Source: Colius striatus (taxonomy: Eukaryota; Chordata; Aves; Coliiformes; Coliidae). Taken from it: 64,000 nt of DNA. Positions 1 through 11,160 of this stretch are shown here, in pieces (position 1 is the first letter of the stretch; each line of letters begins with the position of its first letter). The position numbers and the translations under genes are program-made. The DNA is taken from positions 1-64,000 of the forward strand of contig NC_084776.1 in NCBI RefSeq assembly GCF_028858725.1. Direction: 5' to 3'. The notes below the pieces were generated by a model. That model ran no database searches, was not told where the DNA came from, and worked only from the letters and a program-made list of their open reading frames with translations.

Positions 1-3000
1 AACCCTAACCCTAACCCTAACCCTAACCCTAACCCTAACCCTAACCCTAACCCTAACCCTAACCCTAACCCTAACCCTAACCCTAACCCTAACCCTAACC
101 CTAACCCTAACCCTAACCCTAACCCTAACCCTAACCCTAACCCTAACCCTAACCCTAACCCTAACCCTAACCCTAACCCTAACCCTAACCCTAACCCTAA
201 CCCTAACCCTAACCCTAACCCTAACCCTAACCCTAACCCTAACCCTAACCCTAACCCTAACCCTAACCCTAACCCTAACCCTAACCCTAACCCTAACCCT
301 AACCCTAACCCTAACCCTAACCCTAACCCTAACCCTAACCCTAACCCTAACCCTAACCCTAACCCTAACCCTAACCCTAACCCTAACCCTAACCCTAACC
401 CTAACCCTAACCCTAACCCTAACCCTAACCCTAACCCTAACCCTAACCCTAACCCTAACCCTAACCCTAACCCTAACCCTAACCCTAACCCTAACCCTAA
501 CCCTAACCCTAACCCTAACCCTAACCCTAACCCTAACCCTAACCCTAACCCTAACCCTAACCCTAACCCTAACCCTAACCCTAACCCTAACCCTAACCCT
601 AACCCTAACCCTAACCCTAACCCTAACCCTAACCCTAACCCTAACCCTAACCCTAACCCTAACCCTAACCCTAACCCTAACCCTAACCCTAACCCTAACC
701 CTAACCCTAACCCTAACCCTAACCCTAACCCTAACCCTAACCCTAACCCTAACCCTAACCCTAACCCTAACCCTAACCCTAACCCTAACCCTAACCCTAA
801 CCCTAACCCTAACCCTAACCCTAACCCTAACCCTAACCCTAACCCTAACCCTAACCCTAACCCTAACCCTAACCCTAACCCTAACCCTAACCCTAACCCT
901 AACCCTAACCCTAACCCTAACCCTAACCCTAACCCTAACCCTAACCCTAACCCTAACCCTAACCCTAACCCTAACCCTAACCCTAACCCTAACCCTAACC
1001 CTAACCCTAACCCTAACCCTAACCCTAACCCTAACCCTAACCCTAACCCTAACCCTAACCCTAACCCTAACCCTAACCCTAACCCTAACCCTAACCCTAA
1101 CCCTAACCCTAACCCTAACCCTAACCCTAACCCTAACCCTAACCCTAACCCTAACCCTAACCCTAACCCTAACCCTAACCCTAACCCTAACCCTAACCCT
1201 AACCCTAACCCTAACCCTAACCCTAACCCTAACCCTAACCCTAACCCTAACCCTAACCCTAACCCTAACCCTAACCCTAACCCTAACCCTAACCCTAACC
1301 CTAACCCTAACCCTAACCCTAACCCTAACCCTAACCCTAACCCTAACCCTAACCCTAACCCTAACCCTAACCCTAACCCTAACCCTAACCCTAACCCTAA
1401 CCCTAACCCTAACCCTAACCCTAACCCTAACCCTAACCCTAACCCTAACCCTAACCCTAACCCTAACCCTAACCCTAACCCTAACCCTAACCCTAACCCT
1501 AACCCTAACCCTAACCCTAACCCTAACCCTAACCCTAACCCTAACCCTAACCCTAACCCTAACCCTAACCCTAACCCTAACCCTAACCCTAACCCTAACC
1601 CTAACCCTAACCCTAACCCTAACCCTAACCCTAACCCTAACCCTAACCCTAACCCTAACCCTAACCCTAACCCTAACCCTAACCCTAACCCTAACCCTAA
1701 CCCTAACCCTAACCCTAACCCTAACCCTAACCCTAACCCTAACCCTAACCCTAACCCTAACCCTAACCCTAACCCTAACCCTAACCCTAACCCTAACCCT
1801 AACCCTAACCCTAACCCTAACCCTAACCCTAACCCTAACCCTAACCCTAACCCTAACCCTAACCCTAACCCTAACCCTAACCCTAACCCTAACCCTAACC
1901 CTAACCCTAACCCTAACCCTAACCCTAACCCTAACCCTAACCCTAACCCTAACCCTAACCCTAACCCTAACCCTAACCCTAACCCTAACCCTAACCCTAA
2001 CCCTAACCCTAACCCTAACCCTAACCCTAACCCTAACCCTAACCCTAACCCTAACCCTAACCCTAACCCTAACCCTAACCCTAACCCTAACCCTAACCCT
2101 AACCCTAACCCTAACCCTAACCCTAACCCTAACCCTAACCCTAACCCTAACCCTAACCCTAACCCTAACCCTAACCCTAACCCTAACCCTAACCCTAACC
2201 CTAACCCTAACCCTAACCCTAACCCTAACCCTAACCCTAACCCTAACCCTAACCCTAACCCTAACCCTAACCCTAACCCTAACCCTAACCCTAACCCTAA
2301 CCCTAACCCTAACCCTAACCCTAACCCTAACCCTAACCCTAACCCTAACCCTAACCCTAACCCTAACCCTAACCCTAACCCTAACCCTAACCCTAACCCT
2401 AACCCTAACCCTAACCCTAACCCTAACCCTAACCCTAACCCTAACCCTAACCCTAACCCTAACCCTAACCCTAACCCTAACCCTAACCCTAACCCTAACC
2501 CTAACCCTAACCCTAACCCTAACCCTAACCCTAACCCTAACCCTAACCCTAACCCTAACCCTAACCCTAACCCTAACCCTAACCCTAACCCTAACCCTAA
2601 CCCTAACCCTAACCCTAACCCTAACCCTAACCCTAACCCTAACCCTAACCCTAACCCTAACCCTAACCCTAACCCTAACCCTAACCCTAACCCTAACCCT
2701 AACCCTAACCCTAACCCTAACCCTAACCCTAACCCTAACCCTAACCCTAACCCTAACCCTAACCCTAACCCTAACCCTAACCCTAACCCTAACCCTAACC
2801 CTAACCCTAACCCTAACCCTAACCCTAACCCTAACCCTAACCCTAACCCTAACCCTAACCCTAACCCTAACCCTAACCCTAACCCTAACCCTAACCCTAA
2901 CCCTAACCCTAACCCTAACCCTAACCCTAACCCTAACCCTAACCCTAACCCTAACCCTAACCCTAACCCTAACCCTAACCCTAACCCTAACCCTAACCCT

Positions 3001-6000
3001 AACCCTAACCCTAACCCTAACCCTAACCCTAACCCTAACCCTAACCCTAACCCTAACCCTAACCCTAACCCTAACCCTAACCCTAACCCTAACCCTAACC
3101 CTAACCCTAACCCTAACCCTAACCCTAACCCTAACCCTAACCCTAACCCTAACCCTAACCCTAACCCTAACCCTAACCCTAACCCTAACCCTAACCCTAA
3201 CCCTAACCCTAACCCTAACCCTAACCCTAACCCTAACCCTAACCCTAACCCTAACCCTAACCCTAACCCTAACCCTAACCCTAACCCTAACCCTAACCCT
3301 AACCCTAACCCTAACCCTAACCCTAACCCTAACCCTAACCCTAACCCTAACCCTAACCCTAACCCTAACCCTAACCCTAACCCTAACCCTAACCCTAACC
3401 CTAACCCTAACCCTAACCCTAACCCTAACCCTAACCCTAACCCTAACCCTAACCCTAACCCTAACCCTAACCCTAACCCTAACCCTAACCCTAACCCTAA
3501 CCCTAACCCTAACCCTAACCCTAACCCTAACCCTAACCCTAACCCTAACCCTAACCCTAACCCTAACCCTAACCCTAACCCTAACCCTAACCCTAACCCT
3601 AACCCTAACCCTAACCCTAACCCTAACCCTAACCCTAACCCTAACCCTAACCCTAACCCTAACCCTAACCCTAACCCTAACCCTAACCCTAACCCTAACC
3701 CTAACCCTAACCCTAACCCTAACCCTAACCCTAACCCTAACCCTAACCCTAACCCTAACCCTAACCCTAACCCTAACCCTAACCCTAACCCTAACCCTAA
3801 CCCTAACCCTAACCCTAACCCTAACCCTAACCCTAACCCTAACCCTAACCCTAACCCTAACCCTAACCCTAACCCTAACCCTAACCCTAACCCTAACCCT
3901 AACCCTAACCCTAACCCTAACCCTAACCCTAACCCTAACCCTAACCCTAACCCTAACCCTAACCCTAACCCTAACCCTAACCCTAACCCTAACCCTAACC
4001 CTAACCCTAACCCTAACCCTAACCCTAACCCTAACCCTAACCCTAACCCTAACCCTAACCCTAACCCTAACCCTAACCCTAACCCTAACCCTAACCCTAA
4101 CCCTAACCCTAACCCTAACCCTAACCCTAACCCTAACCCTAACCCTAACCCTAACCCTAACCCTAACCCTAACCCTAACCCTAACCCTAACCCTAACCCT
4201 AACCCTAACCCTAACCCTAACCCTAACCCTAACCCTAACCCTAACCCTAACCCTAACCCTAACCCTAACCCTAACCCTAACCCTAACCCTAACCCTAACC
4301 CTAACCCTAACCCTAACCCTAACCCTAACCCTAACCCTAACCCTAACCCTAACCCTAACCCTAACCCTAACCCTAACCCTAACCCTAACCCTAACCCTAA
4401 CCCTAACCCTAACCCTAACCCTAACCCTAACCCTAACCCTAACCCTAACCCTAACCCTAACCCTAACCCTAACCCTAACCCTAACCCTAACCCTAACCCT
4501 AACCCTAACCCTAACCCTAACCCTAACCCTAACCCTAACCCTAACCCTAACCCTAACCCTAACCCTAACCCTAACCCTAACCCTAACCCTAACCCTAACC
4601 CTAACCCTAACCCTAACCCTAACCCTAACCCTAACCCTAACCCTAACCCTAACCCTAACCCTAACCCTAACCCTAACCCTAACCCTAACCCTAACCCTAA
4701 CCCTAACCCTAACCCTAACCCTAACCCTAACCCTAACCCTAACCCTAACCCTAACCCTAACCCTAACCCTAACCCTAACCCTAACCCTAACCCTAACCCT
4801 AACCCTAACCCTAACCCTAACCCTAACCCTAACCCTAACCCTAACCCTAACCCTAACCCTAACCCTAACCCTAACCCTAACCCTAACCCTAACCCTAACC
4901 CTAACCCTAACCCTAACCCTAACCCTAACCCTAACCCTAACCCTAACCCTAACCCTAACCCTAACCCTAACCCTAACCCTAACCCTAACCCTAACCCTAA
5001 CCCTAACCCTAACCCTAACCCTAACCCTAACCCTAACCCTAACCCTAACCCTAACCCTAACCCTAACCCTAACCCTAACCCTAACCCTAACCCTAACCCT
5101 AACCCTAACCCTAACCCTAACCCTAACCCTAACCCTAACCCTAACCCTAACCCTAACCCTAACCCTAACCCTAACCCTAACCCTAACCCTAACCCTAACC
5201 CTAACCCTAACCCTAACCCTAACCCTAACCCTAACCCTAACCCTAACCCTAACCCTAACCCTAACCCTAACCCTAACCCTAACCCTAACCCTAACCCTAA
5301 CCCTAACCCTAACCCTAACCCTAACCCTAACCCTAACCCTAACCCTAACCCTAACCCTAACCCTAACCCTAACCCTAACCCTAACCCTAACCCTAACCCT
5401 AACCCTAACCCTAACCCTAACCCTAACCCTAACCCTAACCCTAACCCTAACCCTAACCCTAACCCTAACCCTAACCCTAACCCTAACCCTAACCCTAACC
5501 CTAACCCTAACCCTAACCCTAACCCTAACCCTAACCCTAACCCTAACCCTAACCCTAACCCTAACCCTAACCCTAACCCTAACCCTAACCCTAACCCTAA
5601 CCCTAACCCTAACCCTAACCCTAACCCTAACCCTAACCCTAACCCTAACCCTAACCCTAACCCTAACCCTAACCCTAACCCTAACCCTAACCCTAACCCT
5701 AACCCTAACCCTAACCCTAACCCTAACCCTAACCCTAACCCTAACCCTAACCCTAACCCTAACCCTAACCCTAACCCTAACCCTAACCCTAACCCTAACC
5801 CTAACCCTAACCCTAACCCTAACCCTAACCCTAACCCTAACCCTAACCCTAACCCTAACCCTAACCCTAACCCTAACCCTAACCCTAACCCTAACCCTAA
5901 CCCTAACCCTAACCCTAACCCTAACCCTAACCCTAACCCTAACCCTAACCCTAACCCTAACCCTAACCCTAACCCTAACCCTAACCCTAACCCTAACCCT

Positions 6001-7526
6001 AACCCTAACCCTAACCCTAACCCTAACCCTAACCCTAACCCTAACCCTAACCCTAACCCTAACCCTAACCCTAACCCTAACCCTAACCCTAACCCTAACC
6101 CTAACCCTAACCCTAACCCTAACCCTAACCCTAACCCTAACCCTAACCCTAACCCTAACCCTAACCCTAACCCTAACCCTAACCCTAACCCTAACCCTAA
6201 CCCTAACCCTAACCCTAACCCTAACCCTAACCCTAACCCTAACCCTAACCCTAACCCTAACCCTAACCCTAACCCTAACCCTAACCCTAACCCTAACCCT
6301 AACCCTAACCCTAACCCTAACCCTAACCCTAACCCTAACCCTAACCCTAACCCTAACCCTAACCCTAACCCTAACCCTAACCCTAACCCTAACCCTAACC
6401 CTAACCCTAACCCTAACCCTAACCCTAACCCTAACCCTAACCCTAACCCTAACCCTAACCCTAACCCTAACCCTAACCCTAACCCTAACCCTAACCCTAA
6501 CCCTAACCCTAACCCTAACCCTAACCCTAACCCTAACCCTAACCCTAACCCTAACCCTAACCCTAACCCTAACCCTAACCCTAACCCTAACCCTAACCCT
6601 AACCCTAACCCTAACCCTAACCCTAACCCTAACCCTAACCCTAACCCTAACCCTAACCCTAACCCTAACCCTAACCCTAACCCTAACCCTAACCCTAACC
6701 CTAACCCTAACCCTAACCCTAACCCTAACCCTAACCCTAACCCTAACCCTAACCCTAACCCTAACCCTAACCCTAACCCTAACCCTAACCCTAACCCTAA
6801 CCCTAACCCTAACCCTAACCCTAACCCTAACCCTAACCCTAACCCTAACCCTAACCCTAACCCTAACCCTAACCCTAACCCTAACCCTAACCCTAACCCT
6901 AACCCTAACCCTAACCCTAACCCTAACCCTAACCCTAACCCTAACCCTAACCCTAACCCTAACCCTAACCCTAACCCTAACCCTAACCCTAACCCTAACC
7001 CTAACCCTAACCCTAACCCTAACCCTAACCCTAACCCTAACCCTAACCCTAACCCTAACCCTAACCCTAACCCTAACCCTAACCCTAACCCTAACCCTAA
7101 CCCTAACCCTAACCCTAACCCTAACCCTAACCCTAACCCTAACCCTAACCCTAACCCTAACCCTAACCCTAACCCTAACCCTAACCCTAACCCTAACCCT
7201 AACCCTAACCCTAACCCTAACCCTAACCCTAACCCTAACCCTAACCCTAACCCTAACCCTAACCCTAACCCTAACCCTAACCCTAACCCTAACCCTAACC
7301 CTAACCCTAACCCTAACCCTAACCCTAACCCTAACCCTAACCCTAACCCTAACCCTAACCCTAACCCTAACCCTAACCCTAACCCTAACCCTAACCCTAA
7401 CCCTAACCCTAACCCTAACCCTAACCCCTAACCCTAACCCTAACCCTAACCCTAACCCTAACCCTAACCCTAACCCTAACCCTAACCCTAACCCTAACCC
7501 TAACCCCTAACCCCTAACCCTAACCC
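1..7526. repeat. Telomere, CCCTAA array
   Basis: The vertebrate telomere hexamer runs from base 1. The C-rich strand is the + strand, so base 1 is at or near the physical chromosome end. About 1,237 copies are perfect up to about 7426. The first variant (CCCCTAA) is at about 7424-7430 and two more lie at 7501-7520. The array ends in CCCCAAAAGGG at 7526-7540, where the subtelomere starts. Confidence 0.99.
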
Positions 7527-7534
7527 CAAAAGGG

Positions 7535-8580
7535 TCAAGGGGTCAAAAGGTCAAAGGTCGAGGTCAGGGGTCAAAAGGTCAAAGGTGAGGGGTCGAAAGG
7601 TCAAAGGTAAAGGTCAGGGGTCAAAAGGTCAAAGGTCAGGGGTCAAAAGGTCAAAGGTCGAGGTCAGGGGTCAAGAGGGCAAAAAAGGTCAAGGGTCAAA
7701 AGGTCAAAGGTTGGGGTCAAAAGGTCAAAGGTCAGGGGTCAAAAGGTCAAAGGTCGAGGTCAGGGGTCAAGAGGGCAAAAAAGGTCAAGGGTCAAAAGGT
7801 CAAAGGTTGGGGTCAAAAGGTCAAAGGTGAGGGGTCGAAAGGTCAAAGGTAGAGGTCAGGGGTCAAAAGGTCAAAGGTCGGGGTCAAGGGTCAAGAGGGC
7901 AAAAAAGGTCAAAGGTCGGGGTCAAGGGTCAAAAGGTCAAAAAAGGTCAAAGGTCGGGGTCAAGGGTTAAAAGGTCAAAGGTCGGGTCAAGGGTCAAAAC
8001 GTCAAAGGTCGGGGTCAAGGGTCAAAAGGCCAAAGGTCGGGGTCAGGGGTCAAAAGGTCAAAGGTCGAGGTCAAGGGTCAAAAGGTCAAAAAAGGTCAAA
8101 GGTCGGGGTCAAGGGTCAAAAGGTCAAAGGTCGGGTCAAGGGTCAAAAGGTCAAAGGTCGGGGTCAAGGGTCAAAAGTCGGGTCAAGGGTCAAAAGGTCA
8201 AAGGTGGGGGTCAAGGGTCAAAAGGCCAAAGGTCGAGGTCAAGGGTCAAAAGGTCAAAGGTCGGGGTCAAGGGTCAAAAGTCGGGTCAAGGGTCAAAAGG
8301 TCAAAGGTCGGGGTCAAGGGTCAAAAGGCCAAAGGTCGGGGTCAGGGGTCAAAAGGTCAAAGGTCGAGGTCAAGGGTCAAAAGGTCAAAAAAGGTGAAAG
8401 GTCGAGGTCAGGGGTCAAAAGGTCAAAGGTCGGGGTCAAGGGTCAAAAGGTCAGGGTCAAAAGGTCAAAGGTCAGGGGTCAAAGGTTGCGGTCAGGGGTC
8501 AAGAGGTCAGGGGTTGGAGGCTAAGAGGTCAAAGGTTGGGGTCAAAGATCATGTGGGTTTACGGTCATGAGGTTGAAAGT
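7535..8580. repeat. Subtelomeric GGTCA direct-repeat array
   Basis: This is a degenerate tandem array of GGTCA, GGGTCA and AGGTCA words separated by A or G runs. About 96 bp recurs at 7635 and 7731. Perfect AGGTCAAAGGTCA occurs at 7626-7638, 7722-7734 and 8462-8474, with many one-mismatch forms between. Open frames through it give only low-complexity K/G/Q/R/V sequence and are repeat artefacts. The + strand is G-rich, the reverse of the adjacent telomere. Confidence 0.95.
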
Positions 8581-9060
8581 TGGGGGTCAAAGTGTTGGGA
8601 GTGTGGTTGATGAGGGAGGTGGGGTTTGGGGTGTGGTTGTGGTTGGAGGAGGTGTGGTGTTGGGGTGAGGGGCTGTGGCTAGGTTGGGGGGTGTGGCTGG
8701 TGTTGGGGGTGGAGTTTGGGGTTGTGTTGCAGATGGGAGGGGGGGTGTGGTAGAATGTGGGGGGGGGTGGGGTTGCAGGTGTGGCCTGGTTGGGGGGAGG
8801 GGTTTGGCCATGTTTTGGGAGGGGGTTGTGGGTGTGGTGGTGTTGGCAGGTGGTGATGGGTGTGTGGTTGGTGGAGGGGGTGGAGTTTGGGGTGTGGGTG
8901 TGGCTGGGTGGAGCTGTTTTGTGTGTGGTGGATGGGGAGGTTGGGTGTGATGGTGTTGGGGGAGGTGTTTGTGGTTTGGGGGGTGGTATGGTTGGCCTTG
9001 GGTAGTGGCTTAGGGGTTGGTAATTGTTTATGTGGGTGGGTTAGTAATTGGGATCAGGTG
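8580..9060. repeat. G/T-rich degenerate subtelomeric sequence
   Basis: This stretch consists almost entirely of GGTGTGG, GGTTGGG and GGGGGTGT words with very little C or A. It is a continuation of the G-rich subtelomere. No gene is recognisable and the frames that cross it are low-complexity. Confidence 0.85.
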
Positions 9061-9106
9061 TGGGGCTATACAGTATAGAAAAAGAAGAAAAATAATAAGT
9101 CTGGTG

Positions 9107-9141
9107 CAGCAGAAAATGGCCCAAAAAAATTCTCTGGGAGT

Positions 9142-9174
<33 letters not shown>

Positions 9175-9199
9175 CCCAGAGAGGGGCCATTTTCTGCTG
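9107..9199. repeat. Inverted repeat around a poly(T) run
   Basis: The left arm (9107-9122 plus 9131-9142, interrupted by an 8-nt A-rich insert) is the reverse complement of the right arm (9171-9199). Together they give about 28 paired bases. The spacer is a run of about 28 T (9143-9170). This is a large hairpin or foldback structure close to the telomere. Confidence 0.9.
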
Positions 9200-9261
9200 T
9201 TTTTAAATTAAGTGTAATTTTTAAATTTAAAAGCTCTGTTGAAATCAACAGAACAAAGTGA

Positions 9262-9417
9262 GAAACAGAAAAAAAAGAGAAGGGAAACAGAAAAAAAAGG
9301 AAGGGAAACAGAAAAAAAAGGAAGGGAAACAGAAAAAAAAGGAAGGGAAACAGAAAAAAAAGGAAGGGAAACAGAAAAAAAAGGAAGGGAAACAGAAAAA
9401 AAAGGAAGGGAAACAAA
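9262..9417. repeat. 21-bp A-rich minisatellite
   Basis: About seven tandem copies of a 21-bp unit built as GGAAGGGAAACAG followed by eight A. Both strands show open frames (KKKEGKQ on +, FLFPF on -) because the unit is a multiple of three. These frames are not genes. Confidence 0.95.
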
Positions 9418-9840
9418 GAGAAACAGAAAACAGATTGAGACAGAAAGAGAGAGAAAAGAGACTAAGTCAGATAAACTGAGGAAAGAGTAAGAGACTGGGA
9501 TGGAAAAAAAAGAGAAAAGAGATTAAGTGACACAGAAATATAGAAAATATACTAAGATAGAGAGGGAGAGAAAAGAGACTATAGTCAGACAGGGAGAGAG
9601 AGAAAGAGAAAAGACTAAGACAAACAGAAAAGGAAATAAGAGACCAGGACAGACAGAGTGACAGAAAGACAGAGACAAACACAAAACCACATTGGACGAT
9701 ACACAGACACAATAGGTCTCTCAGACACCACAAAAACACAGATGGCACATTGCAAAGGGGAACATTTCAAATAAGAGACTCAGACACCAATAAAAGACTC
9801 AGACGCCAATAAACACGGCACACGACAGAGCAAAACCACC
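9418..9840. other. Purine-rich spacer without a gene
   Basis: The + strand is rich in AGAGA, GACAGA and AAAGAGA words and grades into more ordinary sequence after about 9650. No coding signal or known element is recognisable. Confidence 0.6.
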
Positions 9841-9885
9841 TTTATTCCCGCTGCCCCGAGCCATCTTTATTGAAGCTTTTATTAT
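9841..9885 (-). promoter_or_regulatory. Cluster of minus-strand poly(A) signals
   Basis: TTTATT, which is AATAAA on the minus strand, occurs at 9841-9846, and again near 9867 and 9878. This fits the 3' end of a transcript coming leftward from the spliced locus at 11-19 kb and ending about 2.3 kb from the telomere. The assignment is an inference from the motif cluster and from the orientation of the splice sites further right. Confidence 0.45.
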
Positions 9886-11160
9886 AGCCAGTTCCTTTTA
9901 CCAAGACCAATACAGAGGCTGCAAATGCAATACAGGGGGCACAAATCTCGTTACAGGGAGCGCAAATCCAGAACTACATCTACATTTTTAAAAGGTTACA
10001 GACAGTTTTCATGTATCTATCAACAGTCCATTGTAAAACTGCCTCCCTAGCAATTGGCAACACGTGCTGTCTTTATATTACCCTTGATGCTTCTTTCCTT
10101 CTTCAAAGACCATATCACCTGCAAATCCATCTCTGGGATGAAGATGCCCCATCGCCCCTGGACTCTGGAAGCTCTCCATTTCCATACTTCTGCAGGGAAA
10201 CAAAAGTGGAGCGATATTACTACCTCAGAAGTGACAACATTCACAGCAAAAGCTTTTGGTTCCTAAAAATTGTGCCGACTCCCTTCAATATCTGCTCCTG
10301 CTCAATTCTACGTCTTGCTACCAACGCCCACAGCCATTTCCTCCAGATGGCCTCCCGAGTCGGCTTCCCTCTAAAAATACACCTGCCAGGAAAATGCTCC
10401 TCGGGAACGACGTTCCCGGAGGAGTGGAGAATCCATGGCCCTGCCTGACGAAAACCCCGGCCCCTGGTCGCTCCGAGCCCAAACTTTGGCGATGATCGTC
10501 GCCTCGCAGAGCGACCGGGACCGAGGAAAAAAAACCCCAGCCGGAGGGAAAAAAAAAAAACCCCCCGGCTGGGGATTTTTTATTCTATTAAAAATGTAGA
10601 AATTGAAAAACCTGAAAGAGAAACAATTTCAAATTGCAATTCAAACCCCATAACCCCCTCCCCTCCACCCCACCGAACCCTGCCTCCACTCCACCATCCT
10701 CCTGCCCACCCGCAACAATGGCACCTCAAAGCTACGTCGCTCCCCAGAAACATCCTTTGCGAGGGCCTCGAAGGGGGCCCTGCCTGCCAAAGCTTGGCTG
10801 CAAACATCACCTCAAGTGAGCCACAACTAAGACAACTACATACAGGGTAAGAGAAAACAAACCCCAACCAACAGCAGCCTCATTACTATAGGTTTCATCG
10901 TACACACCCTAAAGGCAAAAACAAGGCACAGTTCTGCCACACCAACACCTAAACATTCTACCGACTAGACCCTTCTCCCACAGCCTTGATGATAGACAGC
11001 TCCATCTGAGGCCAAAGTGTCACGCTTCAAAGTAATAACCAAGTGACATGCTGCTTCACATCAACCCCCGGAACCCTTGGCTTTCCTTCGATTCTGAGAA
11101 ACTTGACACGAGCGATCTCCCCGGGAATCCCGACCGGCCCCTGACACTGACCTCGCTCTC
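9886..11160. other. Unassigned sequence with small palindromes
   Basis: This is moderately complex sequence with no recognised gene. A 145-codon + frame at 10011-10448 has no family resemblance and is probably chance. A near-perfect short palindrome centred on GGAACGACGTTCCC lies at about 10402-10420, and a longer hairpin lies at 10527-10581. The region may include 3' exons or UTR of the minus-strand locus to its right. Confidence 0.4.
10527..10581. repeat. Hairpin with A-run loop and T-run end
   Basis: The left arm is an A run plus CCCCAGCCGG (10527-10544). The right arm is CCGGCTGGGG followed by A and T6 (10565-10581). The loop is GGA-poly(A)-C-run. About 16 bases can pair. Its layout resembles the other hairpin at 9107-9199. 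Confidence 0.85.

Noticed and set aside
7585-8524. K/G/Q/R-rich frames in the subtelomere
   Set aside because: Translation of GGTCAAA repeats with no gene signals.
10011-10448. 145-codon + frame
   Set aside because: No family resemblance, no splice or promoter context, and ordinary chance length.
10527-10581. Rho-independent terminator
   Set aside because: The stem plus T run looks like one, but the window is clearly vertebrate. Recorded as a hairpin instead.
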